Source of the DNA: Rhodoferax sp. OV413 | GTDB lineage: Bacteria > Pseudomonadota > Gammaproteobacteria > Burkholderiales > Burkholderiaceae_C | DNA: 64,000 nt | Assembly: GCF_900104385.1 (NCBI RefSeq) | Contig: NZ_FNJA01000007.1 | Coordinates: forward strand, 124,001-188,000 | Direction of reading: 5' to 3' | In this document: in pieces, positions 9,278 through 17,220 of the stretch | Layout of the letters: each line of letters starts with the position of its first letter | How positions within the stretch are numbered: position 1 is the first letter of the stretch | Notes under the pieces: generated by a model | What the model was told of the DNA's origin: nothing | Seen by the model: only the letters and a program-made list of their open reading frames with translations | Databases searched by the model: none | Made by a program: the position numbers and the translations under genes

Positions 9278-10183
9278 ATGAATCTGAAACAGCTCGAATA
9301 CTTTGTGCGCGTGGCCGAACTGGGCAGCTTCACCCGTGCCTCGGTAGCCCTGAACATCGCCCAGCCAGCCCTCAGCCGCCAGATCCGCCTGCTGGAGGTG
9401 GAGCTGCGGCACAACCTGCTGGTGCGCAACGGCCGGGGTGCAGCGCCCACCGAAGCCGGTAAGCTGCTGCTGGAGCACGGTCGCGGCATCCTGCACCAGG
9501 TGGAACGCGCGCAGGAAGAGCTGGGCCGGGTCCGCGGCGGCCTAGCCGGCCGGGTGGCGATTGGCCTGCCCAGCAGCCTGGCGCGGGTGCTCACCGTGCC
9601 CTTGACCCGCGCATTCCGCCAGCAGTTGCCCGACGCCGCCCTGTCGATCCGCGAAGGCCTGTCGGTGGAGCTGCAGCGCTCGCTGGTGGCCGGCCAGCTC
9701 GACATTGCCGTGCTGTACAACGCCCAGGCGAACGCCGACATCGAGATTGCCCCGCTGATGACCGAAGAGCTGCTGCTGGTACAGGCGCGCCCGCCCGGCC
9801 TGCCAGAAGACCCGCCGCCCGGCCCCATCGCCCTGCACGAAGTGGCCCAGCTGCCGCTGGTGATCCCCAGCCGGCCCAACGCGATCCGCATGCATGTGGA
9901 AACCGAGATGGCGAATATCGGCTGCCGCCCGCGGGTGGTGCTGGAGATCGACGGCGTGGCCGCCATCCTGGACCTGGTGGCCGATGGCGCAGGCTGCGCC
10001 TTGCTGTCGCGCAACGCGGTGGCCAGCTCGATCCGGCCCTCGGCCTTCACCACCCGGGCGGTGGAACCGGCCCTGCACACCCAGGTGGCGCTGGCCACCA
10101 GCTCACTGCGGCCCAGCACGCTGACCCAGCAAGCCACGTTGGAGCTGATACGCCGCACCTTGGCGCCGGACGGCGGTGGATAA
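9278..10183 (+). CDS. LysR-family regulator, probable activator of the pmd operon
   Basis: The 301-residue protein has the LysR layout. The N-terminal winged helix-turn-helix is MNLKQLEYFVRVAELGSF, then RASVALNIAQPALSRQIRLL. A linker helix follows, then a two-lobe effector-binding domain (VAIGLPSSLARVLTVPL; GQLDIAVLYNAQ; VADGAGCALLSRNAV). I chose the ATG at 9278 because the family almost always starts at MNLKQL. The in-frame extension to 9155 would run through the promoter region. It is divergent from the pmd operon with 148 bp between starts, the standard arrangement for a LysR activator of catabolic genes. The inducer is presumably a pathway intermediate. Confidence 0.9.
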   Translation: MNLKQLEYFVRVAELGSFTRASVALNIAQPALSRQIRLLEVELRHNLLVRNGRGAAPTEAGKLLLEHGRGILHQVERAQEELGRVRGGLAGRVAIGLPSSLARVLTVPLTRAFRQQLPDAALSIREGLSVELQRSLVAGQLDIAVLYNAQANADIEIAPLMTEELLLVQARPPGLPEDPPPGPIALHEVAQLPLVIPSRPNAIRMHVETEMANIGCRPRVVLEIDGVAAILDLVADGAGCALLSRNAVASSIRPSAFTTRAVEPALHTQVALATSSLRPSTLTQQATLELIRRTLAPDGGG

Positions 10184-10274
10184 GGATATGCCTAAAAGTG
10201 GATTTGAACCCACGCATAATCCAGCCCTGCTTTATTCCCTACCCTCTACACACCGCGTTGCGCGGCCTCTTTCC

Positions 10275-11081
10275 ATGCACCTCAAGCGCCATTTCCTCCT
10301 GTCCGTTGCCGCCCTGTCCGTGGGCGTATTGCTCAGCGCCTGCAACAAGCCCGCGTCCGAACCTGCTGCTGCCCCCGCCGCTCCCGCGCCAGCCGCCCGC
10401 GTGGTGACCGTCGGCACCGACCCGACCTACGCGCCCTTCGAGTTCCAGAACGAAAAGGGCGAAATCGTGGGCTTCGACATCGACGTGGTCCGCGCCGCGG
10501 CACAAAAAGCCGGCCTGGAAGTGAAGTTCGTCAGCACCCCCTGGGAAGGCGCGATCAACGCCCTGACCCAGGGCGACCGCGACCTGCTGGTATCGGCCAT
10601 CACCATCACCGACGAACGCAAGCAAAGCATCGACTTCACCGAGCCTTACTTCGAAGCCAGCCAGCTGATTGCTGTATCCGCCAGCTCCACCGCCACCCAA
10701 CTGGACGACCTGAAGAAAAGCAAGATCGGCGTACAGACCTCCACCACCGGCGAAGAAGTGGTGGTCAAGCTGCTGGGCAAGACCAACAGCAACATCAAAC
10801 GCTTTGAATCCACGCCGCTGGCCCTGTCCGAGCTGGCCGCAGGCGGCGTCGACGCCGTGGTGGCCGACAACGGTGTGGTCAGCCACTACCTGGCCAACAA
10901 TCCCAGCGCCAAGTTCAAGGCCTTGAGCGACCCCAGCTTCGCCCCCGAGTTCTATGGTCTGGCGCTGAAAAAAGGCAACACCGAACTGCAAGCCCTGCTG
11001 AACAAAGGCCTGGCCGACATCAAGGCCGATGGCAGCTACCAGAAAATCTACGACCAGTACTTCGCCCCCGCAGCCAAGTAA
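10275..11081 (+). CDS. Amino-acid ABC transporter substrate-binding lipoprotein (family 3)
   Basis: A 268-residue solute-binding protein. It starts MHLKRHFLLS and has a lipoprotein signal ending LLSAC, followed by a Pro/Ala linker. The family 3 pattern is clear: VTVGTDPTYAPFEFQ, GEIVGFDIDVVRAAAQKAGL, SAITITDERKQSIDFTEPYF and a C-terminal DGSYQKIYDQYF. The family binds amino acids or opines in the periplasm for import. I chose the ATG at 10275 over the upstream ATG at 10176 because it gives a normal lipoprotein signal. A permease follows after 24 bp, but no ATPase gene is linked, and mmuM comes next. The ligand could therefore be a sulfur amino acid such as S-methylmethionine (inference). Confidence 0.92.
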   Translation: MHLKRHFLLSVAALSVGVLLSACNKPASEPAAAPAAPAPAARVVTVGTDPTYAPFEFQNEKGEIVGFDIDVVRAAAQKAGLEVKFVSTPWEGAINALTQGDRDLLVSAITITDERKQSIDFTEPYFEASQLIAVSASSTATQLDDLKKSKIGVQTSTTGEEVVVKLLGKTNSNIKRFESTPLALSELAAGGVDAVVADNGVVSHYLANNPSAKFKALSDPSFAPEFYGLALKKGNTELQALLNKGLADIKADGSYQKIYDQYFAPAAK

Positions 11082-11105
11082 ACCGGCATAGAAAAGGAGC
11101 ACGCA

Positions 11106-11858
11106 GTGGTGTGGCGCTGGGACATTCTGGCCGGCTATGGCCCCCTGTTTGCGCAGGCCCTGTGGATGACGGTGCAGCTCACCGTGATCGCCACCGGGGC
11201 CGGCATGCTGCTGGGTGCGGCCATCGGCCTGGTCAATACCAATAGCCTGGCGCCCGCCGCCCCACCCTGGCCACTGGCCTGGGCGCTGAAGCTGCTGCGC
11301 CTGCTGGCCACGGCCTTCGTCACCTTTTTCCGCGGTACGCCGCTGTTCGTACAGATCCTGCTGGTGCACTTTGCGCTGATGCCGCTGCTGGTGCACCCCG
11401 ACGATGGCTGGCTGCTGCGCGGCGAGCTGGCGCGCGAGTTCCGGCAGAACCACGGCGCCTTTTTGTCCGGTGCGCTGGCACTGACCCTGAATGCCGGCGC
11501 CTACATCTCCGAGATCTTCCGCGCCGGCATCCAGAGCATCCATGGCGGCCAGACCGCCGCCGCCCAAAGCCTGGGCATGACGCCCTGGCAGAGCATGCGC
11601 TACATCGTGCTGCCGCAGGCCTTTAGGCGCATGGTGCCGGCGCTGGTGAACGAAAGCGTGGCCCTGGTCAAAGACACCTCGCTGGTTTCGGCCATCGGCC
11701 TGCTGGAGCTGGCCATGGCCGCGCGCACCGTGGCCGGCGCCTATTCGCGCTACTGGGAGCCATATCTGGCGATCTCGGCCATGTACCTGGTGCTGACCTG
11801 GACTTTGTCGCGCCTGGCCAAAAAACTCGAAGTGCCCGAACATGCGCGCGGGCGCTGA
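11106..11858 (+). CDS. Amino-acid ABC transporter permease (HisM/GlnP type)
   Basis: The 250-residue membrane protein has about five hydrophobic segments and the HisMQ permease pattern: FFRGTPLFVQILLVHFAL, AYISEIFRAGIQSIHGGQ (the EAA loop that contacts the ATPase), and SVALVKDTSLVSAIG. Translation starts at GTG 11106 with AAGGAG 7 bp upstream. An unusual insertion between the second and third membrane segments (HPDDGWLLRGELAREFRQNHG) is also common in related permeases. It needs an ATPase of the GlnQ type, which is not encoded here, so the complex must borrow one encoded elsewhere. It ends 16 bp before mmuM. Confidence 0.92.
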   Translation: MVWRWDILAGYGPLFAQALWMTVQLTVIATGAGMLLGAAIGLVNTNSLAPAAPPWPLAWALKLLRLLATAFVTFFRGTPLFVQILLVHFALMPLLVHPDDGWLLRGELAREFRQNHGAFLSGALALTLNAGAYISEIFRAGIQSIHGGQTAAAQSLGMTPWQSMRYIVLPQAFRRMVPALVNESVALVKDTSLVSAIGLLELAMAARTVAGAYSRYWEPYLAISAMYLVLTWTLSRLAKKLEVPEHARGR

Positions 11859-11874
11859 ACACTCTATCCACACC

Positions 11875-12849
11875 ATGTCGCACAACACCTCTCCCCTAGA
11901 CAACTTCTTTGCCCAGCGCCCGCTGGTGATTCTGGACGGCGCACTGGCGACCGAACTGGAACGCCGCGGCGCCGACCTGAACGATCCGCTGTGGTCAGCC
12001 AAGCTGCTGATCGAGCGGCCCGAGCTGATCCGCCAGGTGCACCTGGACTACTTCACCGCCGGTGCCGATGTGGCCACCACCTCCAGCTACCAGGCCACCT
12101 TCGAAGCCTTTGCCAAGCGCGGCTTCGACCACGCAGCATCGGCCCAGCTGATGCGCGACTCGGTGCGCCTGGCAGTCGAAGCGCGCGACGCGTTCTGGGC
12201 CGACCCGGCGCAGCGCGCAGGCCGCAAGCAACCCATCATTGCCGCCTCGGTCGGCCCCTACGGCGCGATGCTGGCCGACGGCTCGGAATACCGCGGCCAC
12301 TACGGCCTGAGCGAAGAGGCGCTGATGGACTTCCACCGGCCGCGCCTACAGGTACTGGTCGAGTCCGGTGCCGACCTGCTGGCCTGCGAAACCATTCCCT
12401 GCCTGGCCGAAGCCCGGGCCATTGCCCGGCTGCTGCCCGAATTCCCCGGCGCCGCGGCCTGGATCAGCTTCTCCTGCCGCGACGGCCTGCACACCAGCCA
12501 GGGCGAGCTGCTGGCCGACTGCGTAGCCGCGCTGGAAGGCTTTGACCAGGTGGTGGCGGTCGGCGTCAACTGCACTGCGCCCGAGCACATTGCCTCACTG
12601 GTCGACCAGATGCATGCCCATACCCGCAAGCCCATCCTGGTCTACCCGAATTCCGGCGAACACTACGACGCCGCCCACAAGCAATGGCATGGCAACCCCA
12701 GCGCCTCGCACTTCGCCGAACAGGCACGCGGCTGGCACGCCCGCGGTGCGCGCCTGATCGGCGGCTGCTGCCGCACCGGGCCGGACGACATCGCCGCCGT
12801 GCGCCAGTGGGCCGCGGCCTCGTTGCCACCGTCCAACGCCAGCGCATGA
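11875..12849 (+). CDS. mmuM: Homocysteine S-methyltransferase
   Basis: This enzyme transfers a methyl group from S-methylmethionine (or S-adenosylmethionine) to homocysteine, giving methionine. The 324 residues form a betaine-homocysteine methyltransferase-type barrel with the three zinc cysteines in place: Cys233 (GVNCTAP) and Cys298-Cys299 (GGCCRTGPDDI). Other signatures are LDGALATELERRG, TSSYQATFEAF and ASVGPYGAMLADGSEY. I chose ATG 11875, after the permease stop, rather than ATG 11842 inside it. It follows the ABC binding protein and permease as one operon and shares an ATGA overlap with the next gene. The context suggests methionine salvage from imported methylated sulfur amino acids. 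Confidence 0.93.
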   Translation: MSHNTSPLDNFFAQRPLVILDGALATELERRGADLNDPLWSAKLLIERPELIRQVHLDYFTAGADVATTSSYQATFEAFAKRGFDHAASAQLMRDSVRLAVEARDAFWADPAQRAGRKQPIIAASVGPYGAMLADGSEYRGHYGLSEEALMDFHRPRLQVLVESGADLLACETIPCLAEARAIARLLPEFPGAAAWISFSCRDGLHTSQGELLADCVAALEGFDQVVAVGVNCTAPEHIASLVDQMHAHTRKPILVYPNSGEHYDAAHKQWHGNPSASHFAEQARGWHARGARLIGGCCRTGPDDIAAVRQWAAASLPPSNASA

Positions 12850-13601
12850 TCCTCTGGCGCCGCACGCTGCACACCGCCGCCCTGCTGGCGCTGGCAGGCT
12901 TGGCGGGCGCGGTGCAGGCCATCAGCTTCGAGCAGGTGCAGCGCATCAAAGCGCAAGAGGCCATTCCGCGCTGGAAGGTCGAAGCCCTGCGGGCCCAGGC
13001 CCTGCGCAACACCCCGCCCGATGCCGCCACGGCCAGCGCATGGCGCGCGCTGGATGCGCAAACCGACCCGCAGGTCGGCAAGGCCCCGCTGGAGCAAGTG
13101 GCCGCCGCCCGCAACGAAGACGAGCTGCTGACCAACGCCAGCTGGCTGCGCTGGCGCATCCTGTCCGAGAAAGCCGATGCGCGATTTTCCTTTGTCTACG
13201 CGGCCCAGCTGAGCCGCATGCGCGACGAGCAAGGCAATTTCGACCAGGAAGCCACGATCTTCTACTTCCACGCTAAGCTGGCTCTGACCCTGGACGGCAT
13301 GCGCTGCAGCGACCGGACCAAGGCCGAACACCTGAGCACCTGGTACGCCCAGCAAAACGACCTGCAGGCCCTGGCGCAAAAGTCCAGCCGCATGCCGGCC
13401 GCCGAAAAATCCGCGGCCATCCTGGAAGCCATCGCCATCGAGGAAATGCTGGGCGAGCGCCCGCCCATGGGTTGGCTGTGCCCGCGCCGCGGTGCGGACG
13501 ACAGCAGCGGCCCGGCCCGCTACCTGAGCGACACCGAGTGGCGCAAATACCGCGCCGACCAGCTGGAGCAGCTGACGCGCAACGCCATGCGCGATTTATA
13601 A
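12846..13601 (+). CDS. Exported hypothetical protein (251 aa)
   Basis: I do not recognise this protein. It begins with a clear cleavable signal (HTAALLALAGLAGAVQA, then ISFEQVQR), so it is probably periplasmic. The mature part is almost all helical and polar, with two cysteines (Cys near residues 157 and 217), and has a pattern like uncharacterised proteobacterial exported proteins. The start codon overlaps the mmuM stop (ATGA), so it is translated with that operon, though a link to methionine metabolism is not obvious. Its last codons and stop (GATTTATAA) are also the first bases of a palindromic repeat, so the repeat has set the C-terminus. Confidence 0.75.
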   Translation: MILWRRTLHTAALLALAGLAGAVQAISFEQVQRIKAQEAIPRWKVEALRAQALRNTPPDAATASAWRALDAQTDPQVGKAPLEQVAAARNEDELLTNASWLRWRILSEKADARFSFVYAAQLSRMRDEQGNFDQEATIFYFHAKLALTLDGMRCSDRTKAEHLSTWYAQQNDLQALAQKSSRMPAAEKSAAILEAIAIEEMLGERPPMGWLCPRRGADDSSGPARYLSDTEWRKYRADQLEQLTRNAMRDL

Positions 13602-13656
13602 AAAATAGGGCTCTAGCGCAGGTATATAGTGCGCCACCAGCTACCATATTTATAGC
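13593..13656 (-). repeat. Palindromic element, copy F
   Basis: On the minus strand it reads TTGCTATAAATATGGTAGCT, then a GGCGCACTATATACCTGCGC hairpin, then CTAGAGCCCTATTTTTTATA. Its left end encodes the stop codon of the gene ending at 13601. It lies between two same-strand genes and may reduce read-through. Confidence 0.8.
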
Positions 13657-13666
13657 AAGCGTGACA

Positions 13667-14767
13667 ATGCACACAGACTACCCCACCCTGCCCTCCTCCC
13701 TGCGCTGGCGCCCTGCCGCCATCGGCCTGGCCTGCAGCCTACTCTGGGCCCATGCCGGCGCACAAACCGCCCCCAGCCTCCAGCCCAGCAGCGGCCCCTG
13801 GGACAGCGGCGCCGGCTTCCATTTCGACCTGGGCAAGAAGAAGGCGCTGAAAACCCGCCAGTCGCTCAGCGGCCTGGCCTGCACGCTGAATGTCGCCCAG
13901 CAACGGATTTGCCTGGCGGCGTTTGACGAAGGCGTGGAAGCCCGCTTTGCCACCCTGGGCAAACAGGCGCTGATCCCCGATGCCGAACCGGTGCGCCTGC
14001 GCAGCGACGACGGCGAGCTGGACGCCGAAGGTGCCGCCACCGACGGCCAGATGGTCTACGTCACCGGCTCGCATTCGGCCAAACGCAATAGCTGCGACAG
14101 CAACCCTGACAGCCGCCACGTGCTGCGCTTCCGGCTGGACCCAACCACCGGCCGGGCGCTGCGCGCCGCCAACGGCAGCCTGGTGGATTACGCCGACACG
14201 CAAAACCTGTGGTCGGTGATGCAGGCCCAGCCCGGCCTGCAAGCCTATGTGGGCGAACGCAAATGCCTGGGCTCCGAAGGCACGGGGCAAAACGGCGTCA
14301 ACATCGAAGGCCTGGCGCTGCAGAATGGCCGCCTGTACTTCGGCTTCCGCGGTCCGGCGCTGGACGGCACGGCCGGCGTGCTGGCGGTGGATGCCGACGC
14401 ATTGTTCGGCGGCGGCGAGGTGCATGCCAGCCTGACGCCGCTGGCTGTCGGCCCGGGCCGCGGCATCCGCGACCTGGTGGCCGTCAAGACCGGCTTTCTG
14501 GTGCTGGCCGGCCCGGACGACAACGACGGGCACAAGAAGCGCAGCTGGACCATTTTCTGGTGGGACGGCCAGCACAGCGCCACAACCGCCACGCCCAAGC
14601 TGCTGGCGACGCTGGACCTGTCCAAGGTCATGCCGCGCGCCTGCGATAAAGAGCTTAAACCCGAGGCCATCACCGTGCTGGCCGAAACGCCCAAGGCCTA
14701 CCAGGTGCTGGTGCTGTCGGACGGCATGTGCGACGGCGGGCCGCTGGCGTTCACGCTGCCGCGTTAG
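13667..14767 (+). CDS. Exported DUF3616-type protein
   Basis: The 366-residue protein has a signal peptide (IGLACSLLWAHAGAQ) and then a repetitive beta-rich body like that of the DUF3616 family. That family is predicted to form a propeller-like structure: SGLACTLNVAQQRICLAAFD, GAATDGQMVYVTGSHS, NIEGLALQNGRLYFGFRGP and GIRDLVAVKTGFLVLAGP. The family has no established function, so I give none. The start is ATG 13667, just after a palindromic repeat. The longer frame to 13472 runs through that repeat and the previous gene. Its stop overlaps the stop of the convergent gene by 4 bp. Confidence 0.75.
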   Translation: MHTDYPTLPSSLRWRPAAIGLACSLLWAHAGAQTAPSLQPSSGPWDSGAGFHFDLGKKKALKTRQSLSGLACTLNVAQQRICLAAFDEGVEARFATLGKQALIPDAEPVRLRSDDGELDAEGAATDGQMVYVTGSHSAKRNSCDSNPDSRHVLRFRLDPTTGRALRAANGSLVDYADTQNLWSVMQAQPGLQAYVGERKCLGSEGTGQNGVNIEGLALQNGRLYFGFRGPALDGTAGVLAVDADALFGGGEVHASLTPLAVGPGRGIRDLVAVKTGFLVLAGPDDNDGHKKRSWTIFWWDGQHSATTATPKLLATLDLSKVMPRACDKELKPEAITVLAETPKAYQVLVLSDGMCDGGPLAFTLPR

Positions 14768-15333
14768 TAAGCAGTCAGCCGGCCATCGGCCAGCTGCAGG
14801 CTCAGGGTGCGCCCGCCGGCCGGCAGCAGTAGCAGGCGGCCATCGGTGGTCAGGCGCGGTTCGCCGGCCAGCCAGGCGCCCTGCACCGCATGCTGCGCCA
14901 CCGTCTTGCGCGGCAGCTGCAATATGCCGACCAGCTCGTCAAAGTTGTAATGGGCGCGGCGCCGCCCCTGCGGGTCGAGCAGCAGCAGCGCATGGCGCGA
15001 CGGCACGTTGATCCATTCGTCCAGCAGCACGACCTCGCCACTGTCGGCCACCACCGCGGTGCGAGGCCCTTGCTCGTGCGGCAAGGCCTGGCGCCAGAGC
15101 GGACGCCGCGCGCCCGCCGCCACGGCAAACAGCTCGGCCTGCGCGGTCTGCCCCTGGCTGGGCGACGACAGCACCAGCTCGAACGTTGCTGACGGCGAGG
15201 TAAACACGCGCTGCGCGGGCGGCAGTGAACGGGCATCGTTCATGGCAGGTGGTGCAGCCAGGGCTGGCAAGGTTGCCGCGGCAATCCACAGCAGCAGAGC
15301 ACGACGGCTGGGCACAGGCCGGCTTTCAGGCAC
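14764..15333 (-). CDS. Exported hypothetical protein (189 aa)
   Basis: I do not recognise a family. The start is probably the GTG at 15333, which overlaps the stop of the upstream PEP-CTERM gene. A twin-arginine-like or Sec signal is seen at the N-terminus (SRRALLLWIAAATLPALAAP). The mature part is rich in short beta strands (FELVLSSPSQGQTAQAELFA; AVVADSGEVVLLDEWINVP; HALLLLDPQGRRRAHYNFDE) and could be a small propeller-like or lipocalin-like domain. It is probably co-transcribed with the PEP-CTERM protein upstream and ends tail to tail with the DUF3616 gene. Confidence 0.65.
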   Translation of the reverse strand: MPESRPVPSRRALLLWIAAATLPALAAPPAMNDARSLPPAQRVFTSPSATFELVLSSPSQGQTAQAELFAVAAGARRPLWRQALPHEQGPRTAVVADSGEVVLLDEWINVPSRHALLLLDPQGRRRAHYNFDELVGILQLPRKTVAQHAVQGAWLAGEPRLTTDGRLLLLPAGGRTLSLQLADGRLTAY

Positions 15334-16108
15334 GACTGCGGCGCCGCCAAGCCAGCACCAGCAGGCCTGCCGCCAACAAGGCCAGGCTGGAGGGTTCGGG
15401 CACGTTGTTCAGCGCCACATCCTGCAGCAGGCTGCTGCGCTGGGCCAGGGCGATCTGGTCGGCGGGCAAAAAGTCGTAACCCAGGCCGTCGGGCGCAATA
15501 TCGTTCAGCGAGCCCGGCACCAGACGGATATTGCCGCCGGCCATCAGGTAGTTGGGAACGGTGGAATGCGCATTGCTGCCGCCCAGACTGTTCGGCACCA
15601 GGCCCAGGTTGTGGCCCAGCTCATGGGCGATGGTGTCGATCCGGCCGATACCGCCGTTGAACGCGCTCACCAGGTCCATATCGATCGCCAGGCCGCCCAC
15701 GCCGATCCAGCCTTCGCCGTAGGCAGTGCCGCCGTTGATCGAATGGACCAGGAACAGGTTCACCACCGTGCTGCTGAGGTTGCTGCCCGGCGTATAGGTC
15801 TGGCCCAGGTTGAACAGGCTGTTGCCCGCCAAATCGTTGATGGTGCTGAAGAATGTGCTGTTGATCTGCTGCACGAAGTTGAACAGCACGCTGATGCCAG
15901 CCTGGGCCCAGATCTTGTTGGTCTCGGTCGCAAAGTAGCTGTTGCCGGAGGGCCCGGTCGAGCTGCAGTTCTGGCCTGCGTCGTCACACAGTTGGTAGAC
16001 CTGCACAGTCAAGGTCTGGGTCACAGGTATGGCCGTCGCCACGCCGGGCAGCAGCACCGCGCACGCCAGCACAGAGGCAGAAATCAGGCGCAAGAATTTG
16101 TTCGGCAT
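15326..16108 (-). CDS. PEP-CTERM protein with HExxH metalloprotease-like motif
   Basis: The 260-residue protein has an N-terminal signal peptide and a C-terminal PEP-CTERM tag: VPEPS at 237-241, a hydrophobic helix, then WRRRSRA. This tag is recognised by exosortase in Gram-negative bacteria that make extracellular polysaccharide. Residues 162-170 read HELGHNLGL, the zinc-binding core of metzincin-type proteases, with a possible Met-turn at YLMAGG (187-192). The usual third ligand (His in HExxHxxGxxH) is replaced by Pro172, so activity is uncertain; His181 might substitute. Start ATG 16108 is preferred because GGAG lies 9 bp upstream. No exosortase gene is in the window. Confidence 0.8.
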   Translation of the reverse strand: MPNKFLRLISASVLACAVLLPGVATAIPVTQTLTVQVYQLCDDAGQNCSSTGPSGNSYFATETNKIWAQAGISVLFNFVQQINSTFFSTINDLAGNSLFNLGQTYTPGSNLSSTVVNLFLVHSINGGTAYGEGWIGVGGLAIDMDLVSAFNGGIGRIDTIAHELGHNLGLVPNSLGGSNAHSTVPNYLMAGGNIRLVPGSLNDIAPDGLGYDFLPADQIALAQRSSLLQDVALNNVPEPSSLALLAAGLLVLAWRRRSRA

Positions 16109-16213
16109 GGCGTGTGTCTCCAAGGTGTCGGCGGTTTACTTTACTCCACGGCCGTTACAAGGCGACACATTCATCCCCCCTTTGGAGGATGTCCACAGGC
16201 TCGGGCGCCCTGC

Positions 16214-17023
16214 CTAGGCTTGCATCAGCGACAAGGCCCGCGCCGCCTCGAGCAAATAGGCCCGGGCGTCTTCTTCTGTGGGGCCGGCGTGCAGGTCGAT
16301 GCGGCGGATATAGGGGCAGGTCAGGGCAGCCAAGGCATTGCCGTCCACACCCAGGATCGGGTACGAGATGTCCACCACGCCAAACGACTGCAAGCTGTTG
16401 CCCTGGCGGTAACCCTGCTGGCGCACGGTATGCAGCACGGCGGCCAGGTCAGCGCTGTTCATAAGCACTTCGCCGTCCAGAGAGGTGTGCTCGGCCAGCA
16501 TGCGCTGGCTGCGTTCGGCGTCGCTGAAGGCCAGCAGCACATGGCCCGAGGCCGAGTCCAGCAAGCCTACGCGCGCACCCAGCCGGGTCGACATACCCCA
16601 GGCGCTCGGCCCGTTCACCTGGGCGGTGATCAACACGCTACCCCGGTCGTACACGCCCATGTGGCAGGACTGCTCGGCCCGGCTGGCAAACACATCCATC
16701 ACCGGCAAGGCCTGCGACACCAGGCGGTTCAGCGGTGGATGCATGTGGGCCAGGGCGAACAGCTTCAGGCTCAGCGCATAGCGGTCGCCCGACAGCGAGC
16801 GCATCACGTACTGGCGCACCACCAGGCGCTCCAGCATGCGGTAGATCTCGCTGGCGCCGCGGCCCGTAGCCTTGACGATCTCCGCGCGGGTCAGGCCCTG
16901 CGGCTGACTGGCCAGCAGCTCCAGGATGTCCAGCCCCTTGTCGAGCGCCGGGGCGCGGTAGCGGTCGTCCGGCGCATCGGCGGCGGTACGCTGGGGGGCA
17001 GATGGAGCGGCGGGCTTGGTCAT
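16214..17023 (-). CDS. IclR-family transcriptional regulator, probable controller of the sugar (fucose) cluster
   Basis: The 269-residue protein has the IclR layout: an N-terminal winged helix (LDKGLDILELLASQPQGLTR, then TGRGASEIYRMLERL) and a C-terminal GAF-like effector domain (QSCHMGVYDRGSVLITAQVN; GLLDSASGHVLLAFSDAE; LAALTCPYI). It is divergent from the sugar ABC operon with 197 bp between starts. That region holds two inverted repeats suited to an IclR dimer or tetramer. The most likely role is induction of transport and oxidation of the sugar when it is present. Whether it activates or represses cannot be told. Confidence 0.88.
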   Translation of the reverse strand: MTKPAAPSAPQRTAADAPDDRYRAPALDKGLDILELLASQPQGLTRAEIVKATGRGASEIYRMLERLVVRQYVMRSLSGDRYALSLKLFALAHMHPPLNRLVSQALPVMDVFASRAEQSCHMGVYDRGSVLITAQVNGPSAWGMSTRLGARVGLLDSASGHVLLAFSDAERSQRMLAEHTSLDGEVLMNSADLAAVLHTVRQQGYRQGNSLQSFGVVDISYPILGVDGNALAALTCPYIRRIDLHAGPTEEDARAYLLEAARALSLMQA

Positions 17024-17143
17024 GGCAGGTCAAACAAGGAAAGATCAAAAAGGCGCGGAAATGGATGGAAGTTACACGCTGGGCGGGTGCGGCCTACAAG
17101 GGAAAGTACCAGCATCTGCTGCATCGAAACCCATTAACATGAA

Positions 17144-17159
17144 TGTTCATATTTGAACA
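17144..17159. promoter_or_regulatory. Inverted repeat, candidate IclR operator 1
   Basis: TGTTCATATTTGAACA is a 6-bp perfect inverted repeat with a 4-bp centre. It lies in an AT-rich stretch about 60 bp upstream of the sugar ATPase start and 120 bp upstream of the iclR start. Confidence 0.5.
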
Positions 17160-17160
17160 C

Positions 17161-17180
17161 TTTGTTTGCTTATGAACAAA
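17161..17180. promoter_or_regulatory. Inverted repeat, candidate IclR operator 2
   Basis: TTTGTT and AACAAA flank an 8-bp centre, directly after the first inverted repeat. Both sites share the TTC/GAACA core (ATGAACA), so they may be paired half-sites for one regulator. Confidence 0.4.
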
Positions 17181-17220
17181 AAACATTCGCCGCCATTCTC
17201 ACATCCGTTTTGATAGCCCC

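Noticed and set aside
10190-10230. Minus-strand sequence GTGGGTTCAAATCCAC resembling a tRNA T-arm, possibly a tRNA remnant or attachment site.
   Set aside because: The T-stem does not pair properly and no acceptor, anticodon or D-arm can be built around it; no integrase is near.
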